A DNA stretch of 64,000 nt from Paracnuella aquatica (GTDB lineage Bacteria; Bacteroidota; Bacteroidia; Chitinophagales; Chitinophagaceae). The stretch spans positions 124,001 through 188,000 of the forward strand of contig NZ_QOWJ01000008.1 in NCBI RefSeq assembly GCF_003332885.2, in the 5' to 3' direction. The notes under the pieces are model-generated. The model was not told where the DNA came from. It ran no database searches and was given only the letters and a program-made list of their open reading frames with translations. The position numbers were made by a program, and so were the translations under genes. Positions 39,251-48,023 of the stretch are shown here, piece after piece. Each line of letters opens with the position of its first letter. Position 1 is the first letter of the stretch.

Positions 39251-40951
39251 TTAAAGGTTCATGCGCTTCAACTCCTTCACTGCATAATCGCAAGCCCTTG
39301 CCGTTAGCGCCATATAGGTAATGGAAGGATTAACACAGGAACCCGATGTCATGCAGGAGCCGTCGGTGATGAATACGTTGGGCACTTCGTGCATTTGATT
39401 AAAACCGTTGAGGACAGAGGTTTTCGGGTCGCGGCCCATGCGGGCAACGCCCATTTCGTGGTTGGCATTGCCGGGAAAAGACATGGTACCTTGCGCCTTT
39501 ACATTCTTATACCCAGATGCTTCCAACAGTTCTGCGCCGGTTACCAGTATGTCGTCGAACATGGTCCGCTCATTTTCCTTAAAGCTGCAATCAACTGAAA
39601 TGAGCGGCCTGCCCCATTGGTCTTTTTTATCCCTGTTGAGTGTAACGCGGTTTGCTGCATAAGGCAAACATTCGCCAAAAGCATACAGCCCGATGCGCCA
39701 CGGACCGGGCACGGTAAGCGCTTCTTTTAATTCAGCACCGATAGCCGCATCACCAGCCTGTGCCCCACGCGATGCGCTGCCACCAAAATGATAACCCCGC
39801 ACAAAAGCAGGATGCTTTTCTGTTACGTTGCGGAACCGCGGAATATAAATGCTGGTGGGCCTGCGGCCATAATAATAACTGTCTTCAAAACCATCTACGT
39901 CGGCGCTGATGTTGATGCCCTTGAAATGGTCCATCAGGTTGCGGCCCACCTGGTCGGAGCCATTGCCCAAGCCATTTGGAAAACGCGATGAAACCGAGTT
40001 GAGCAAAATGGCGGCGGTAGCTACGGTAGCCGCATTCAGGAATACAATGTTTGCATAAAATTCTTCTGTTTGCCTACTTACCGTATCAATGATCTCCACA
40101 CCGGTTGCACGTCCATTTTCTTCATCGTACAACACGCGGTTTACCAGCGAATGCGGCCGTACCGTAAGGTTGCCCGTTGCATATGCAGCGGGAATAGTGC
40201 TGGCATTGGTACTGAAATAAGCACCATACGGGCAACCGCGGTGGCAGAGGTCACGGGCCTGGCAAGTGCCCCGCCCTTTTACAGGCTTGGTGAGGTTGGC
40301 CGTGCGGCCCATAATCACGTGGCGGTCCTTGAACTTTTGCGCTACCTGCCCTTTAAAATGCTGCTCCACGCAGTTCATTTCAAACGGCGGCTGAAAATTT
40401 CCATCGGGCACTACGGCAATGCCATCGCGGTTGCCGCTAACACCCACAAACGATTCAACGTAATCGTACCAGGGCGCAATGTCTTTGTAGCGAATGGGCC
40501 AGTCCACACCATGGCCATCTTTGAGGTTGGCTTCAAAATCCAGGTCGCTCCACCGATAACAGGCACGGGCCCACAGCATGGAGCGGCCACCTACAATATC
40601 GCCGCGGATCCAGTCAAAGCGGCTTTTTTCTTCGTATGGATTTTCAAGGTCGTCGATGTAAAAATGCTTGTTGTCCTCCCGCAGCGAATAGTGGCGGGCT
40701 TGTATGTGGTGGCGCCGTCGGTCTTCCTCGGTCAACGTCATGCGGTGCGCAAACTCCCAAGGTGCTTTTGTAGCCGTTGGGTAATCGCCGTGTTCCACGT
40801 TGCGGCCACGATCGAGCAGCAGCACTTTCAGCCCTTTTTCACACAACTCTTTTGCGGCCCATCCACCGCTGATGCCCGAGCCAACAACGATGGCATTGTA
40901 TGTATTTTTTTTCACCGACTCGGTATTGAGATAGGGTGGATCGTTTTGCAT
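39251..40951 (-). CDS. GMC family oxidoreductase (sugar dehydrogenase type)
   Basis: A 566-residue flavoprotein with the FAD-binding motif VVGSGISGGWAAKEL at about residues 22-36 and the GMC C-terminal region with GNANHEMG and SCVNPSITYMAL, which carry the catalytic His and Asn. There is no signal peptide at the N-terminus. The group resembles the large subunit of gluconate 2-dehydrogenase or glycoside 3-dehydrogenases. A typical small subunit with a twin-arginine signal is not adjacent, which is unusual for that group. It lies 62 bp after a TIM-barrel sugar isomerase-like gene on the same strand, so the pair likely acts on the same sugar. The substrate is unknown. Confidence 0.9.
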   Translation of the reverse strand: MQNDPPYLNTESVKKNTYNAIVVGSGISGGWAAKELCEKGLKVLLLDRGRNVEHGDYPTATKAPWEFAHRMTLTEEDRRRHHIQARHYSLREDNKHFYIDDLENPYEEKSRFDWIRGDIVGGRSMLWARACYRWSDLDFEANLKDGHGVDWPIRYKDIAPWYDYVESFVGVSGNRDGIAVVPDGNFQPPFEMNCVEQHFKGQVAQKFKDRHVIMGRTANLTKPVKGRGTCQARDLCHRGCPYGAYFSTNASTIPAAYATGNLTVRPHSLVNRVLYDEENGRATGVEIIDTVSRQTEEFYANIVFLNAATVATAAILLNSVSSRFPNGLGNGSDQVGRNLMDHFKGINISADVDGFEDSYYYGRRPTSIYIPRFRNVTEKHPAFVRGYHFGGSASRGAQAGDAAIGAELKEALTVPGPWRIGLYAFGECLPYAANRVTLNRDKKDQWGRPLISVDCSFKENERTMFDDILVTGAELLEASGYKNVKAQGTMSFPGNANHEMGVARMGRDPKTSVLNGFNQMHEVPNVFITDGSCMTSGSCVNPSITYMALTARACDYAVKELKRMNL

Positions 40952-41013
40952 GCTGTTAAAACGTTTACTTGAAATATTATTTGTGTAAATACTAAAAACG
41001 GGCAGCCTGCAGG

Positions 41014-41931
41014 CTATCGGTCAAGATATTGTTTAATAACACCGGGAAAATGTGCCAGTGCAATCTCGGGTTCGGCAATATCGGGGTGCCAGAGCTTTTC
41101 CCATTCAAAGCTATAAAAGCCGCCGTAGCCGCCAGCAGCCAATGCACGAACACCATCGAGCACCGGGATCTCCCCTTCGCCAAACAACTTGTATGCAGGT
41201 TTGCCTTCCACCAGTTGTGCATCTTTCAGGTGCACGTGCCTGATGTACGGCTTGAGTTTTTGATATGCATCGGCAGGCGCCTCTTTTGTTACCACCCACA
41301 TATTGGTTACATCCCAAATAAGGCCTACCTGCTTGTGTGCGGTTGCCTGCATTATCGCCACCAGGTCGTTGATGTACACCACATCGCCATGTGTTTCCAG
41401 CAACACCGTTACCCCTTTGCCTTTTGCATAATCGCCCAATTCTTTCAGTCCCGAAACGATCAATGCAATGGTGGCGCTTTTATCTACGTCTTTGGGAAAA
41501 TTGTTGGGAAAAACGCGAACATAAGGACAAGAAAGTTGCTGCGCCAGGTCAATGAAACGACGGCCATCCGCCAGGTTTTTATCCCGCTCCGCACCGGGCG
41601 GAAAATGCAGCGTCGCTGAGGAACCAATGCCTACAAACTGCAATCCGGCCGCTTTCATCATGGCCATTGTTTTACGGCGTGCTTCGGCGGTGCCGAATTC
41701 GGGGCATTGCGGTAAATCCATCTGGCGTTGTATGCCGCGAACCTCTAAACCCTTGTATCCATGCCGCGCCGCAAACGACACAATTTTATCAAACGACCAG
41801 TCGGGGCAACCCAATGTTGAAAACGAAAGTTTGGGGCTTTCTGCAACGGCCGCAAACGATGGCCTGACGGCAAGCGCAGCCAGCATCAGTGCGGAGGATT
41901 GCAAGAATTTTTTTCGGGTGATGGTGTTCAT
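41014..41931 (-). CDS. Sugar phosphate isomerase/epimerase-like TIM-barrel protein, exported
   Basis: 305 residues from the ATG at 41931. The N-terminus (TRKKFLQSSALMLAALA) is a signal peptide resembling twin-arginine types but with RK rather than RR. The body is an AP-endonuclease-2-like xylose isomerase fold: FAARHGYKGLEVRG, LLETHGDVVYIND, GLIWDVTNMW and YIRHVHLKDAQ, the last with metal-ligand histidines. Family members in Bacteroidota often accompany GMC oxidoreductases and DUF1080 proteins in 3-keto-sugar pathways. A GMC gene follows after 62 bp. The function is not certain; the exported location argues against action on a phosphorylated sugar. Confidence 0.88.
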   Translation of the reverse strand: MNTITRKKFLQSSALMLAALAVRPSFAAVAESPKLSFSTLGCPDWSFDKIVSFAARHGYKGLEVRGIQRQMDLPQCPEFGTAEARRKTMAMMKAAGLQFVGIGSSATLHFPPGAERDKNLADGRRFIDLAQQLSCPYVRVFPNNFPKDVDKSATIALIVSGLKELGDYAKGKGVTVLLETHGDVVYINDLVAIMQATAHKQVGLIWDVTNMWVVTKEAPADAYQKLKPYIRHVHLKDAQLVEGKPAYKLFGEGEIPVLDGVRALAAGGYGGFYSFEWEKLWHPDIAEPEIALAHFPGVIKQYLDR

Positions 41932-42131
41932 GGCAAAGCAGCCGCTTGTTGCTGCCACCCCAAGATACAATAGCACCCGCAATGCACCGGCGCATGGGTA
42001 ATATTTTTACATAAATGAGTCCTTTTTTACTACAACCATTGCGTTGCAAAACTTTGCGGCAGCAGCTAGGCCTGCGCAAGGTCATAATGAATGCACGGGC
42101 ACTTCCTTATCTTTAGCCCTCTTACTCAGGC

Positions 42132-42539
42132 ATGAAAAAAGTCATTACTTCCGGGCTCATCGTTGGTTTGATCCTTTTTGTTGTTAGCTATGGCGGGCTG
42201 TTTTTGGCCATCCGTTTTTTCCCCGAACTGTTTGTGATGTACAACAACCCGCTGTTCAATTCGGACGGCAGCCGCGACCTGCTGTTTTACCTGCACGCCT
42301 TTATTATTGCGCTGGCGCTGTCGTGGTTTTGGGAACGATTCAAAGGCTTGTTTCCCGGGCCGTTTGTGTTGCGTGGACTGGAGTTTGGGCTGGTTTATGC
42401 GCTGGTGGCACTTTTGCCGGTGATGTGGATCACGTTCAGCTCGCTGGACATCACCTTTCTGATGGTAGCCAGTTGGTTTATTTATGGCCTGGTGCAGGCA
42501 GTGCTGGCTGGGATCATTTTTGCTAAAATCAACCCGTAA
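42132..42539 (+). CDS. Small integral membrane protein of unknown function
   Basis: A 135-residue protein with four hydrophobic segments at about residues 5-27, 50-67, 80-101 and 108-130, with a short polar loop between the first two. I do not recognise the family. It begins with a lysine pair after the start (MKKVITSG) and ends NP. It is transcribed away from the TIM-barrel gene across 200 bp and convergent with the downstream YceI gene; an A/T-rich inverted repeat lies between their stops. The even hydrophobic layout and start placement make it a real gene, but no role can be given. Confidence 0.7.
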   Translation: MKKVITSGLIVGLILFVVSYGGLFLAIRFFPELFVMYNNPLFNSDGSRDLLFYLHAFIIALALSWFWERFKGLFPGPFVLRGLEFGLVYALVALLPVMWITFSSLDITFLMVASWFIYGLVQAVLAGIIFAKINP

Positions 42540-42569
42540 TTTTTTAAAAACCAACAGCTCAAATAAGTA

Positions 42570-42641
42570 AAAAGGCAAAATTAAAAAGTCAAAAATTAGG
42601 GGCTCATTATTCCCGCTTTTGACTTTTTAATTTTGCCTTTT
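42570..42641. terminator. 25-bp perfect inverted repeat, probable bidirectional terminator
   Basis: Arms at 42570-42594 and 42617-42641 are exact complements (right arm TTTTGACTTTTTAATTTTGC...), with a 22-nt loop, sitting between convergent stop codons. The arms are very A/T rich. A partly similar sequence (TTGCCTTTTGAATTT) recurs near 44425-44440. Confidence 0.65.
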
Positions 42642-42647
42642 GAATTT

Positions 42648-43244
42648 CTATTCGATCACTTTTATTTTCAGATCAAACACCACGTTCAGTTCGTTGTTGG
42701 TTTTGATCATGCCACCCAATTTACGCGGCGGTGCAATGTTGAAATCGGAAAAATTTACCTGCTGCGATCCTACCAGGTTGAGCACGCCCCTATCGGCTGC
42801 CACTACTTTGTAAGCCACTTCAAATTGTTTGGACACACCTGCCAGTTCAATATGCACCATCCCTTTGGTAAATGCCTGGCGGGTACCGTTTTCGGGGTAT
42901 TTATTGATGGAAACAAAACGGATCACGAGGTACGGATGCTCTTTCGACTTGAGGGTTTTCCGCAGGTCGGCGGTCATCACCGGGTTGTGGCAATCAAACT
43001 GCTGCACATCCAGTTTGATGTGCCCGTTCAATTGCACAAAAGGCTTTCCGCCCTTTACCACCATGATGGTATCGGGGCGACTGTAATTGGCAATAACACA
43101 GCTGAAATTGTTTACGTTGGTGCTGCCATCCACCTTGAGCGAACACCCGCTGGTAATGACCCAACGGGTTAACGCCGGTTTGCCGTGCTGAAAACCACAG
43201 CACAGGCAAAGCACCATAAATAAAACAAGCAGCCGGAGTTTCAT
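42648..43244 (-). CDS. YceI family protein, exported
   Basis: A 198-residue protein with a Sec or lipoprotein-like signal (MKLRLLVLFMVLCLCCGF). The mature part has the YceI-type fold start WVITSGCSLKVDGSTNVNNF, followed by the barrel strands (VQQFDC, KGMVHIELAGVSK, DFNIAPPRKLGGMI). This subgroup, with a longer loop between strands, is common in Bacteroidota and is distant from the cytoplasmic YceI at 29.7 kb. Lipid or isoprenoid binding in the periplasm is the family expectation; no substrate is known. It is convergent with the small membrane protein and starts 232 bp from the SDR gene, which is on the same strand and upstream. Confidence 0.8.
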   Translation of the reverse strand: MKLRLLVLFMVLCLCCGFQHGKPALTRWVITSGCSLKVDGSTNVNNFSCVIANYSRPDTIMVVKGGKPFVQLNGHIKLDVQQFDCHNPVMTADLRKTLKSKEHPYLVIRFVSINKYPENGTRQAFTKGMVHIELAGVSKQFEVAYKVVAADRGVLNLVGSQQVNFSDFNIAPPRKLGGMIKTNNELNVVFDLKIKVIE

Positions 43245-43475
43245 GCGTCCATTACATTTTTCCTGACATCATGGTGCCGATTTTACAACTGGTAAAAGCA
43301 TCGCTGGTGGCATGTACTCAAATAATCAAAAACCACCTGCAAAATGCGCCGGCATCAAGGGGCAAGATTAAAGTAATTATGGGGCAAAAACGTTTACTTA
43401 AATCAAACGCCAGCACCAAAAACAATAACCTTAATCAGGAACAAACGTGACGAAAAACGGTGCTTATTGTCGTAC

Positions 43476-44270
43476 CTATTGTTTGCCCGCGCCAATGGCC
43501 CGGTCGAGGTGCACATAGCCGCCGTCCACATGAATGAGTTGGCCGGTGGTGTGGCTCGATACATCAGACAGCAGGAAGGCCACCATGTTGGCAATTTCGG
43601 TGGCAGTGGTCATGCGTTGCTCCAGCGGAATGCGGGCGGTGATCTCCTTTAATTTTTCATCGCCATCGGGCATTGATTTGATCCACGAATCATACATCGG
43701 CGTGTAACACTCTGCCACGATCACCGCATTGACACGGATGCTGTAGGGCAGCAACTCCACCGCCCATTCGCGGGTCAGCGCATTGCGGCCGCCGTTGGCC
43801 GCAGCATATGCAGATGTGCCGCCCTGGCCGGTTTCCGCCGTTTTTGAAGTGATGTTTACAATGGCGCCTTTTGATTGTTTCAGGTAAGGCAAAGCATAGT
43901 GCGCCGCCAGGTAATAATGCACAAGGTTGCTGTGCAGCGATTCCATAAAACGCTGGTACGATCCGTGTTCCAGGTTCACGCCATCATTGAGGCCGGCATT
44001 ATTCACCAGCCCGTCGATGCGGCCATAAAGGGCAGCAGCTTCAGCCAAAGCACGTTCCACTTCTTCGGGTTTGCTCAGTTCCACAGTTACCGCATGTGCG
44101 GTCCCACCGGCTTGCGCTACTTCCTGCACGGTGGCGGCGTTGTCCTCAGCATTGCGGCCAAGTATAACCGCAATAGCACCTTCGGCTGCCAGCACCTGCA
44201 CAATGCCCTGCCCGATGCCTTTGGCACCGCCCGTTACGAGTATTACTTTATCTGCTAAATGTAGGTTCAT
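43476..44270 (-). CDS. SDR oxidoreductase, L-fucose dehydrogenase-like, with Asn in place of catalytic Lys
   Basis: A 264-residue short-chain dehydrogenase. It has TGGAKGIG at residues 13-20, NNAG at 90-93, Ser142 and Tyr155. The fourth residue after the tyrosine is Asn159 (YAAAN), where the SDR motif YxxxK has Lys. The downstream segment GGRNALTREWAVELL and the C-terminal DVSSHTTGQ are like L-fucose dehydrogenases. If Asn159 is real, proton relay must differ or the enzyme may be impaired; some SDR subgroups carry substitutions here. Oxidation of a free aldose such as L-fucose is the best guess. It is a single gene, followed by the YceI gene 231 bp downstream. Confidence 0.85.
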   Translation of the reverse strand: MNLHLADKVILVTGGAKGIGQGIVQVLAAEGAIAVILGRNAEDNAATVQEVAQAGGTAHAVTVELSKPEEVERALAEAAALYGRIDGLVNNAGLNDGVNLEHGSYQRFMESLHSNLVHYYLAAHYALPYLKQSKGAIVNITSKTAETGQGGTSAYAAANGGRNALTREWAVELLPYSIRVNAVIVAECYTPMYDSWIKSMPDGDEKLKEITARIPLEQRMTTATEIANMVAFLLSDVSSHTTGQLIHVDGGYVHLDRAIGAGKQ

Positions 44271-44438
44271 ACAATCGTTGGTTGTAGTGTTGGCAAAATG
44301 GGCCTTGCCCGTTGCGATAAAGATACAGGTGGCGGTGCAATGAAGTTTTGATGGAATGGAAAAAGTAAAAAAGCAACATCAAAAATGGAAAAATGCTATG
44401 CTGTCCGTTATCCTATTTGAATATTGCCTTTTGAATTT

Positions 44439-45548
44439 TTACTTGATTAAGATCTTAAAAAACGGCAGCAACTCCTCCGCCAGTATTGCATGGTCCTCCA
44501 CGCTGGGATGGCCGGTGCAGCCCCTTGCGTTCATGGGTTTAAACAGGTGAACGGCAAGCTTTTTTGCCTGCGGATTGGCAGCGTCAACCTGTTGCTTCAC
44601 TGCGGCAAGGCAGTTGTGCAGCGTTTGCCGTGCGGAGCCTTTTATCATAGGGCTGCTGAGCAATGCAATTTGCGCAGCAGGATATTTCGATTGCACCAGT
44701 TGTACAAATTGGATATAGTTGCGGACAAATGCAGCGCTATCGAATGGCAGTCGCTTTTTAACGCCATCACCGTTGCTGAAATCGTTTGTGCCCAGTGCAA
44801 TGCTCACTACCTGCGGTGCGTATTTTGTAAAATCCCAGCGACCCTTATCATCGGGCTGAAAACTGGTGGATTCATACACTTGTGGCATGGTCGGCCCATC
44901 GCTGTTCCAATTGCGGTAAATGCCAATGCCGCTTACACTGCTCATGATAAACTGTATGCCGAGTGCACGGGCTACTCTTGGACCGTAAGCGTAGTAGGCA
45001 TTGTGTTGGTCGTGGTACACGCCGGTGCCGCAGGCCACTTCCGATGCGTCTGCGGCAGCGCCACAGGTAATACTGTTGCCAATAAACTCAATGAGCGGTG
45101 CTGCCTTTTTTTGTAATGGCTGAATGTTCGTTGCAGTAATTTTTGCAATAGCAATAGGACCAGTATGAGCTTCCGTGGCTTTGTATATCCATACCGTATG
45201 CTTGCCCGTTTTTGCGGCTCGCAGTATAATGGTGGTATCCTTACCACCAAACACTTTGATGCGGTGACCGTACGATCCGTCCATTTCAAACTGCAGGTAA
45301 TTGTGCCCCTGGCTCGAAGGCAGCCGTGCATCGATCCTGCATTCAGTGCCTTCAAAACTAAAACCAAAATGCGCCGCCGAACTGATCAACTCCAACTGGC
45401 CGGCACTATTCAGCAACGTACGGCCATACGGCTGCAATGCACTGGCAGCAATAGTTTCTGTAGCAGGGTTGCTCCTATTAACTGCAACACAACCCGATAT
45501 ACACAAAGAAAAAAGCAACAAGGAATATAGCAAAAGGGAACGCATCAT
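44439..45548 (-). CDS. SGNH/GDSL esterase of CE2 type, lipoprotein
   Basis: 369 residues starting with two adjacent ATGs; the signal peptide has a lipobox ISGC at Cys20. The N-terminal jelly-roll (HFGFSFEGTECRIDA, TVWIYKATEAHTG) precedes an SGNH domain with block I FIGNSITCG, block III ALGTNDFS and block V GHPSVEDH. This two-domain order is that of carbohydrate esterase family 2, which removes acetyl groups from xylan, glucomannan or related polysaccharides. It is probably on the cell surface or in the periplasm. It stands apart from other genes, with about 170 bp to the SDR, so regulation is unknown. Confidence 0.9.
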   Translation of the reverse strand: MMRSLLLYSLLLFSLCISGCVAVNRSNPATETIAASALQPYGRTLLNSAGQLELISSAAHFGFSFEGTECRIDARLPSSQGHNYLQFEMDGSYGHRIKVFGGKDTTIILRAAKTGKHTVWIYKATEAHTGPIAIAKITATNIQPLQKKAAPLIEFIGNSITCGAAADASEVACGTGVYHDQHNAYYAYGPRVARALGIQFIMSSVSGIGIYRNWNSDGPTMPQVYESTSFQPDDKGRWDFTKYAPQVVSIALGTNDFSNGDGVKKRLPFDSAAFVRNYIQFVQLVQSKYPAAQIALLSSPMIKGSARQTLHNCLAAVKQQVDAANPQAKKLAVHLFKPMNARGCTGHPSVEDHAILAEELLPFFKILIK

Positions 45549-45723
45549 GTCCGCTAATTAATATCGGCCCAAGGTAGTGAGCCGCAGGATAGCAGGTGCA
45601 AAAAAGTGGGTGCAAATGCTCGCAACCTGCCCAACAAATGTTGCAGGCTACCATTATGGTACCTGCATGCAAGTGCGCAGCGAAATGTGTTAGTCGCGCC
45701 GCAACAATAATGAAACGATCACT

Positions 45724-46167
45724 TTAAATACCTGCCAGTTCATGTTCAGATCTTTTCCACAGCCATTTTTTCTTCAGGCCGTTGTGTGTTTCGGAAAGTT
45801 TAATGCAGTTTAACTGCACTGCGTAAATATGCCCGGAAATGGCCACAGCAAAAGGATAACGCTTGTAATAGAGCCGTGCAGCCCGCAGGGCCGCATACTG
45901 ATCATCCGGCAAAACTTCGCCGGTAAACTGCACGCCACGCGTATCGAGCGGTGTTAATTTAGCGGGTAAAATGGTGCCTGCCACCCGCCTGTTCTCGGCA
46001 ATCATGCGGGCATGTGCCGTGTCGGGCGATGATTTAAAATACAACCATCCATTCGCCTCGTCGTAGGCGCAATAACAGTTGAAGCAATAAGGAAACCCTT
46101 CTGCATCCACGCAACATACCGAAGCCAGTTTTTGCTCATGTAAATATGCTGTGATGGTTGCGTCCAT
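45724..46167 (-). CDS. Pyridoxamine 5'-phosphate oxidase-like FMN-binding protein
   Basis: 147 residues from the ATG at 46167 (MDATITAYLHEQKLASVCCV); two further ATGs at 46206 and 46218 are possible but add residues unlike the family. The split-barrel motifs are present: GFPYCFNCYCAYDEANGWLY, FKSSPDTAHARMI and GVQFTGEVL. The family includes flavin- and haem-binding proteins and pyridoxamine-phosphate oxidase relatives; this short form is common in Bacteroidota and its reaction is not known. No neighbour gives a clue. It is divergent from ydcF. Confidence 0.85.
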   Translation of the reverse strand: MDATITAYLHEQKLASVCCVDAEGFPYCFNCYCAYDEANGWLYFKSSPDTAHARMIAENRRVAGTILPAKLTPLDTRGVQFTGEVLPDDQYAALRAARLYYKRYPFAVAISGHIYAVQLNCIKLSETHNGLKKKWLWKRSEHELAGI

Positions 46168-46349
46168 ATATGGCGGTTCGGGGTTTATGGCTACAAAGAG
46201 CGCCATTTTACCCACCAAAAAATTTGACCTGTATCATGCTTGGAGGCGGCATTTATCAGGTCGCAGCTTAAGTTTCCTAGTGGTTGTTGTACTTGTAAAA
46301 AAATCCCGCAGCAAACGCGTTTGCACAAAACCGCCTAATTTGGACGGTA

Positions 46350-47003
46350 ATGGAAATCACACCCGAAGTATTAACGCTGGCCCAAAAGATTTGGGATTAC
46401 CACCATGTAAACCACCAGCTGGTGCCATCCGACTGCATCCTCACGCTGGGCAGCCACGATACCCGTGTGGCCCATCGTGCCGCAGAATTGTACCACCAGG
46501 GCTGGGCGCCGCTGCTGATTTTTTCGGGTGGACTTGGCCGCCTTACCGAGGGCATGTGGACGGAAAGCGAAGCAGCCCGTTTTGCGCGGATTGCCGTGGA
46601 GGCAGGTGTGCCACCGGAAGCCATTTTACTCGAAGACAAATCGACCAACACCGGTGAGAACATACAATTTGTGCAACAACTGCTGCAGCAAAAAAGGTTA
46701 AACCCGCAACAGTTCATCGTGGTGCAAAAGCCGTATATGGAGCGACGCAGCTATGCCACGTTCAAACAAAACTGGCCCGAAAAAAGCTTTGTTGTTACCT
46801 CGCCGCAGATCCGTTTTGCCGACTACCCGAATGACGAGATCAGCATAGAGCAGGTAATCCAGATCATGGTGGGCGACTTGCAGCGGATCAAAATTTACCC
46901 GCAAAAAGGCTTCCAGGTGTACCAGGAAATTCCGGAGGATGTGTGGGCCGCATACGAGCAATTAGTGGCCATGGGTTTCAGTAAACAACTGGTGCGGGAA
47001 TAG
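46350..47003 (+). CDS. YdcF family protein (DUF218)
   Basis: A 217-residue DUF218/YdcF protein. Family hallmarks are DCILTLGSHDTRVAHRAAELY at the start, LLIFSGGLGRLTEG, and the conserved STNTGENIQF. There is no membrane segment, unlike SanA-type members. E. coli YdcF binds S-adenosylmethionine, but the role of the family is poorly known. It precedes the PAP2 gene on the same strand with only about 46 bp, so they may be co-transcribed, which could hint at an envelope function. That is an inference from spacing. Confidence 0.88.
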   Translation: MEITPEVLTLAQKIWDYHHVNHQLVPSDCILTLGSHDTRVAHRAAELYHQGWAPLLIFSGGLGRLTEGMWTESEAARFARIAVEAGVPPEAILLEDKSTNTGENIQFVQQLLQQKRLNPQQFIVVQKPYMERRSYATFKQNWPEKSFVVTSPQIRFADYPNDEISIEQVIQIMVGDLQRIKIYPQKGFQVYQEIPEDVWAAYEQLVAMGFSKQLVRE

Positions 47004-47049
47004 CGCTGTTTTGGCAGCACTGAATTAAGGCTTTGCCAAATGTTCCGGA

Positions 47050-47973
47050 GTGTTAAAGACTCTTTTGGCTGCGGCGCCTAATTTTGCGGCGCTAACAACA
47101 CCATTTCCATTGATAAATATTACAAAATCGACCCTTATAAAAAGCAGCAGCTTACTGCTGGTGTTACTCCTGTTTTTTTGTGTGCCGCTGATGGCACAGG
47201 AGGACACAGCATTGATTGAAACACCAGATTCAAGCCGTGTTATGAATGCATCAGTAAAGGATGCTTCGCAAAGTGTTTGCTCAAAATTGAAGGGGCAAAT
47301 AAAATCACTCATTGCGCCGCAGCCAATCACGTTGCGCAGCATGGCGGTGCCAGCGGTGCTGCTTTCCTATGGCGCACTTTCGCTGACCAGCAACGATGTG
47401 AAAGCATTTAACCGGTCCATCCGCAACGAGTTGTCGGCGCACAGTCCCGGCAAAGAAATCCGTTTTGATAGCTACGCAAAATACCTGCCCGCCGTTGCGG
47501 TGTATGGCCTGAACATCGCCGGTGTAAGGGGCAGGCACAACCTGGTGGACCGCACCATGCTGTACGGGTTTTCGAACCTGATTGGTGGCGGTATAACGGC
47601 ATCGGCTAAGCGCATTACCGGCGTGCTCCGCCCCGATTCTTCCGACCGTTATTCCTTTCCCTCTGGGCATGCCACAGGTGCATTTATAGCCGCTGAATTT
47701 TTGCGTCAGGAATATAAACACCGCTCACCGTGGTATGGTGTGGCCGGTTATGCAGTGGCTGCGGGCACGGGCTTTTTGCGGATGTACAACAACAAACACT
47801 GGTTCAGCGATGTGGTGGCCGGTGCAGGTGTAGGTATCCTTTCCACACGCATAGCGTATTGGCTATACCCGGTTGTAAAAAATGCAGTATTTAAAAACAA
47901 GTCCATACAAACTGTTATTGCACCCAGCTATGGACAAGGTGCCTGGGGCTTCACGGTTGTATCCAATTTTTAA
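47050..47973 (+). CDS. PAP2 family phosphatase
   Basis: The frame has no ATG before the signal peptide (SLLLVLLLFFCVPLMAQ). It can begin at GTG 47050 (307 residues) or TTG 47110, giving a shorter N-terminus; I list the longest. The acid phosphatase motifs are complete: KRITGVLRP, YSFPSGHAT and GFLRMYNNKHWFSDVVAG, with the catalytic histidines in the last two. PAP2 proteins dephosphorylate lipid or undecaprenyl phosphates at the membrane. The C-terminus has two or more hydrophobic segments. It is convergent with kduI across a terminator. Confidence 0.88.
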   Translation: MLKTLLAAAPNFAALTTPFPLINITKSTLIKSSSLLLVLLLFFCVPLMAQEDTALIETPDSSRVMNASVKDASQSVCSKLKGQIKSLIAPQPITLRSMAVPAVLLSYGALSLTSNDVKAFNRSIRNELSAHSPGKEIRFDSYAKYLPAVAVYGLNIAGVRGRHNLVDRTMLYGFSNLIGGGITASAKRITGVLRPDSSDRYSFPSGHATGAFIAAEFLRQEYKHRSPWYGVAGYAVAAGTGFLRMYNNKHWFSDVVAGAGVGILSTRIAYWLYPVVKNAVFKNKSIQTVIAPSYGQGAWGFTVVSNF

Positions 47974-47977
47974 AATA

Positions 47978-48003
47978 AACGCCCCGTTGTGTTGGGGCGT
48001 TTT
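47978..48003. terminator. Bidirectional terminator between PAP2 and kduI
   Basis: An AACGCCCC/GGGGCGTT stem with an 8-nt loop follows the PAP2 stop codon by 4 bp and precedes the kduI stop; T or A runs lie on both sides. Confidence 0.8.
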
Positions 48004-48023
48004 CAATGTATAATATCGGCCCG

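Noticed and set aside
42126-42578. A 150-codon frame opposite the small membrane protein gene
   Set aside because: The sense-strand frame has four clean hydrophobic segments and a proper start, while this one is a His/Gln-rich antisense by-product.
47050-47110. PAP2 gene as a frameshifted or broken gene because it lacks an ATG
   Set aside because: GTG and TTG starts are available before an intact signal peptide and all catalytic motifs are complete.
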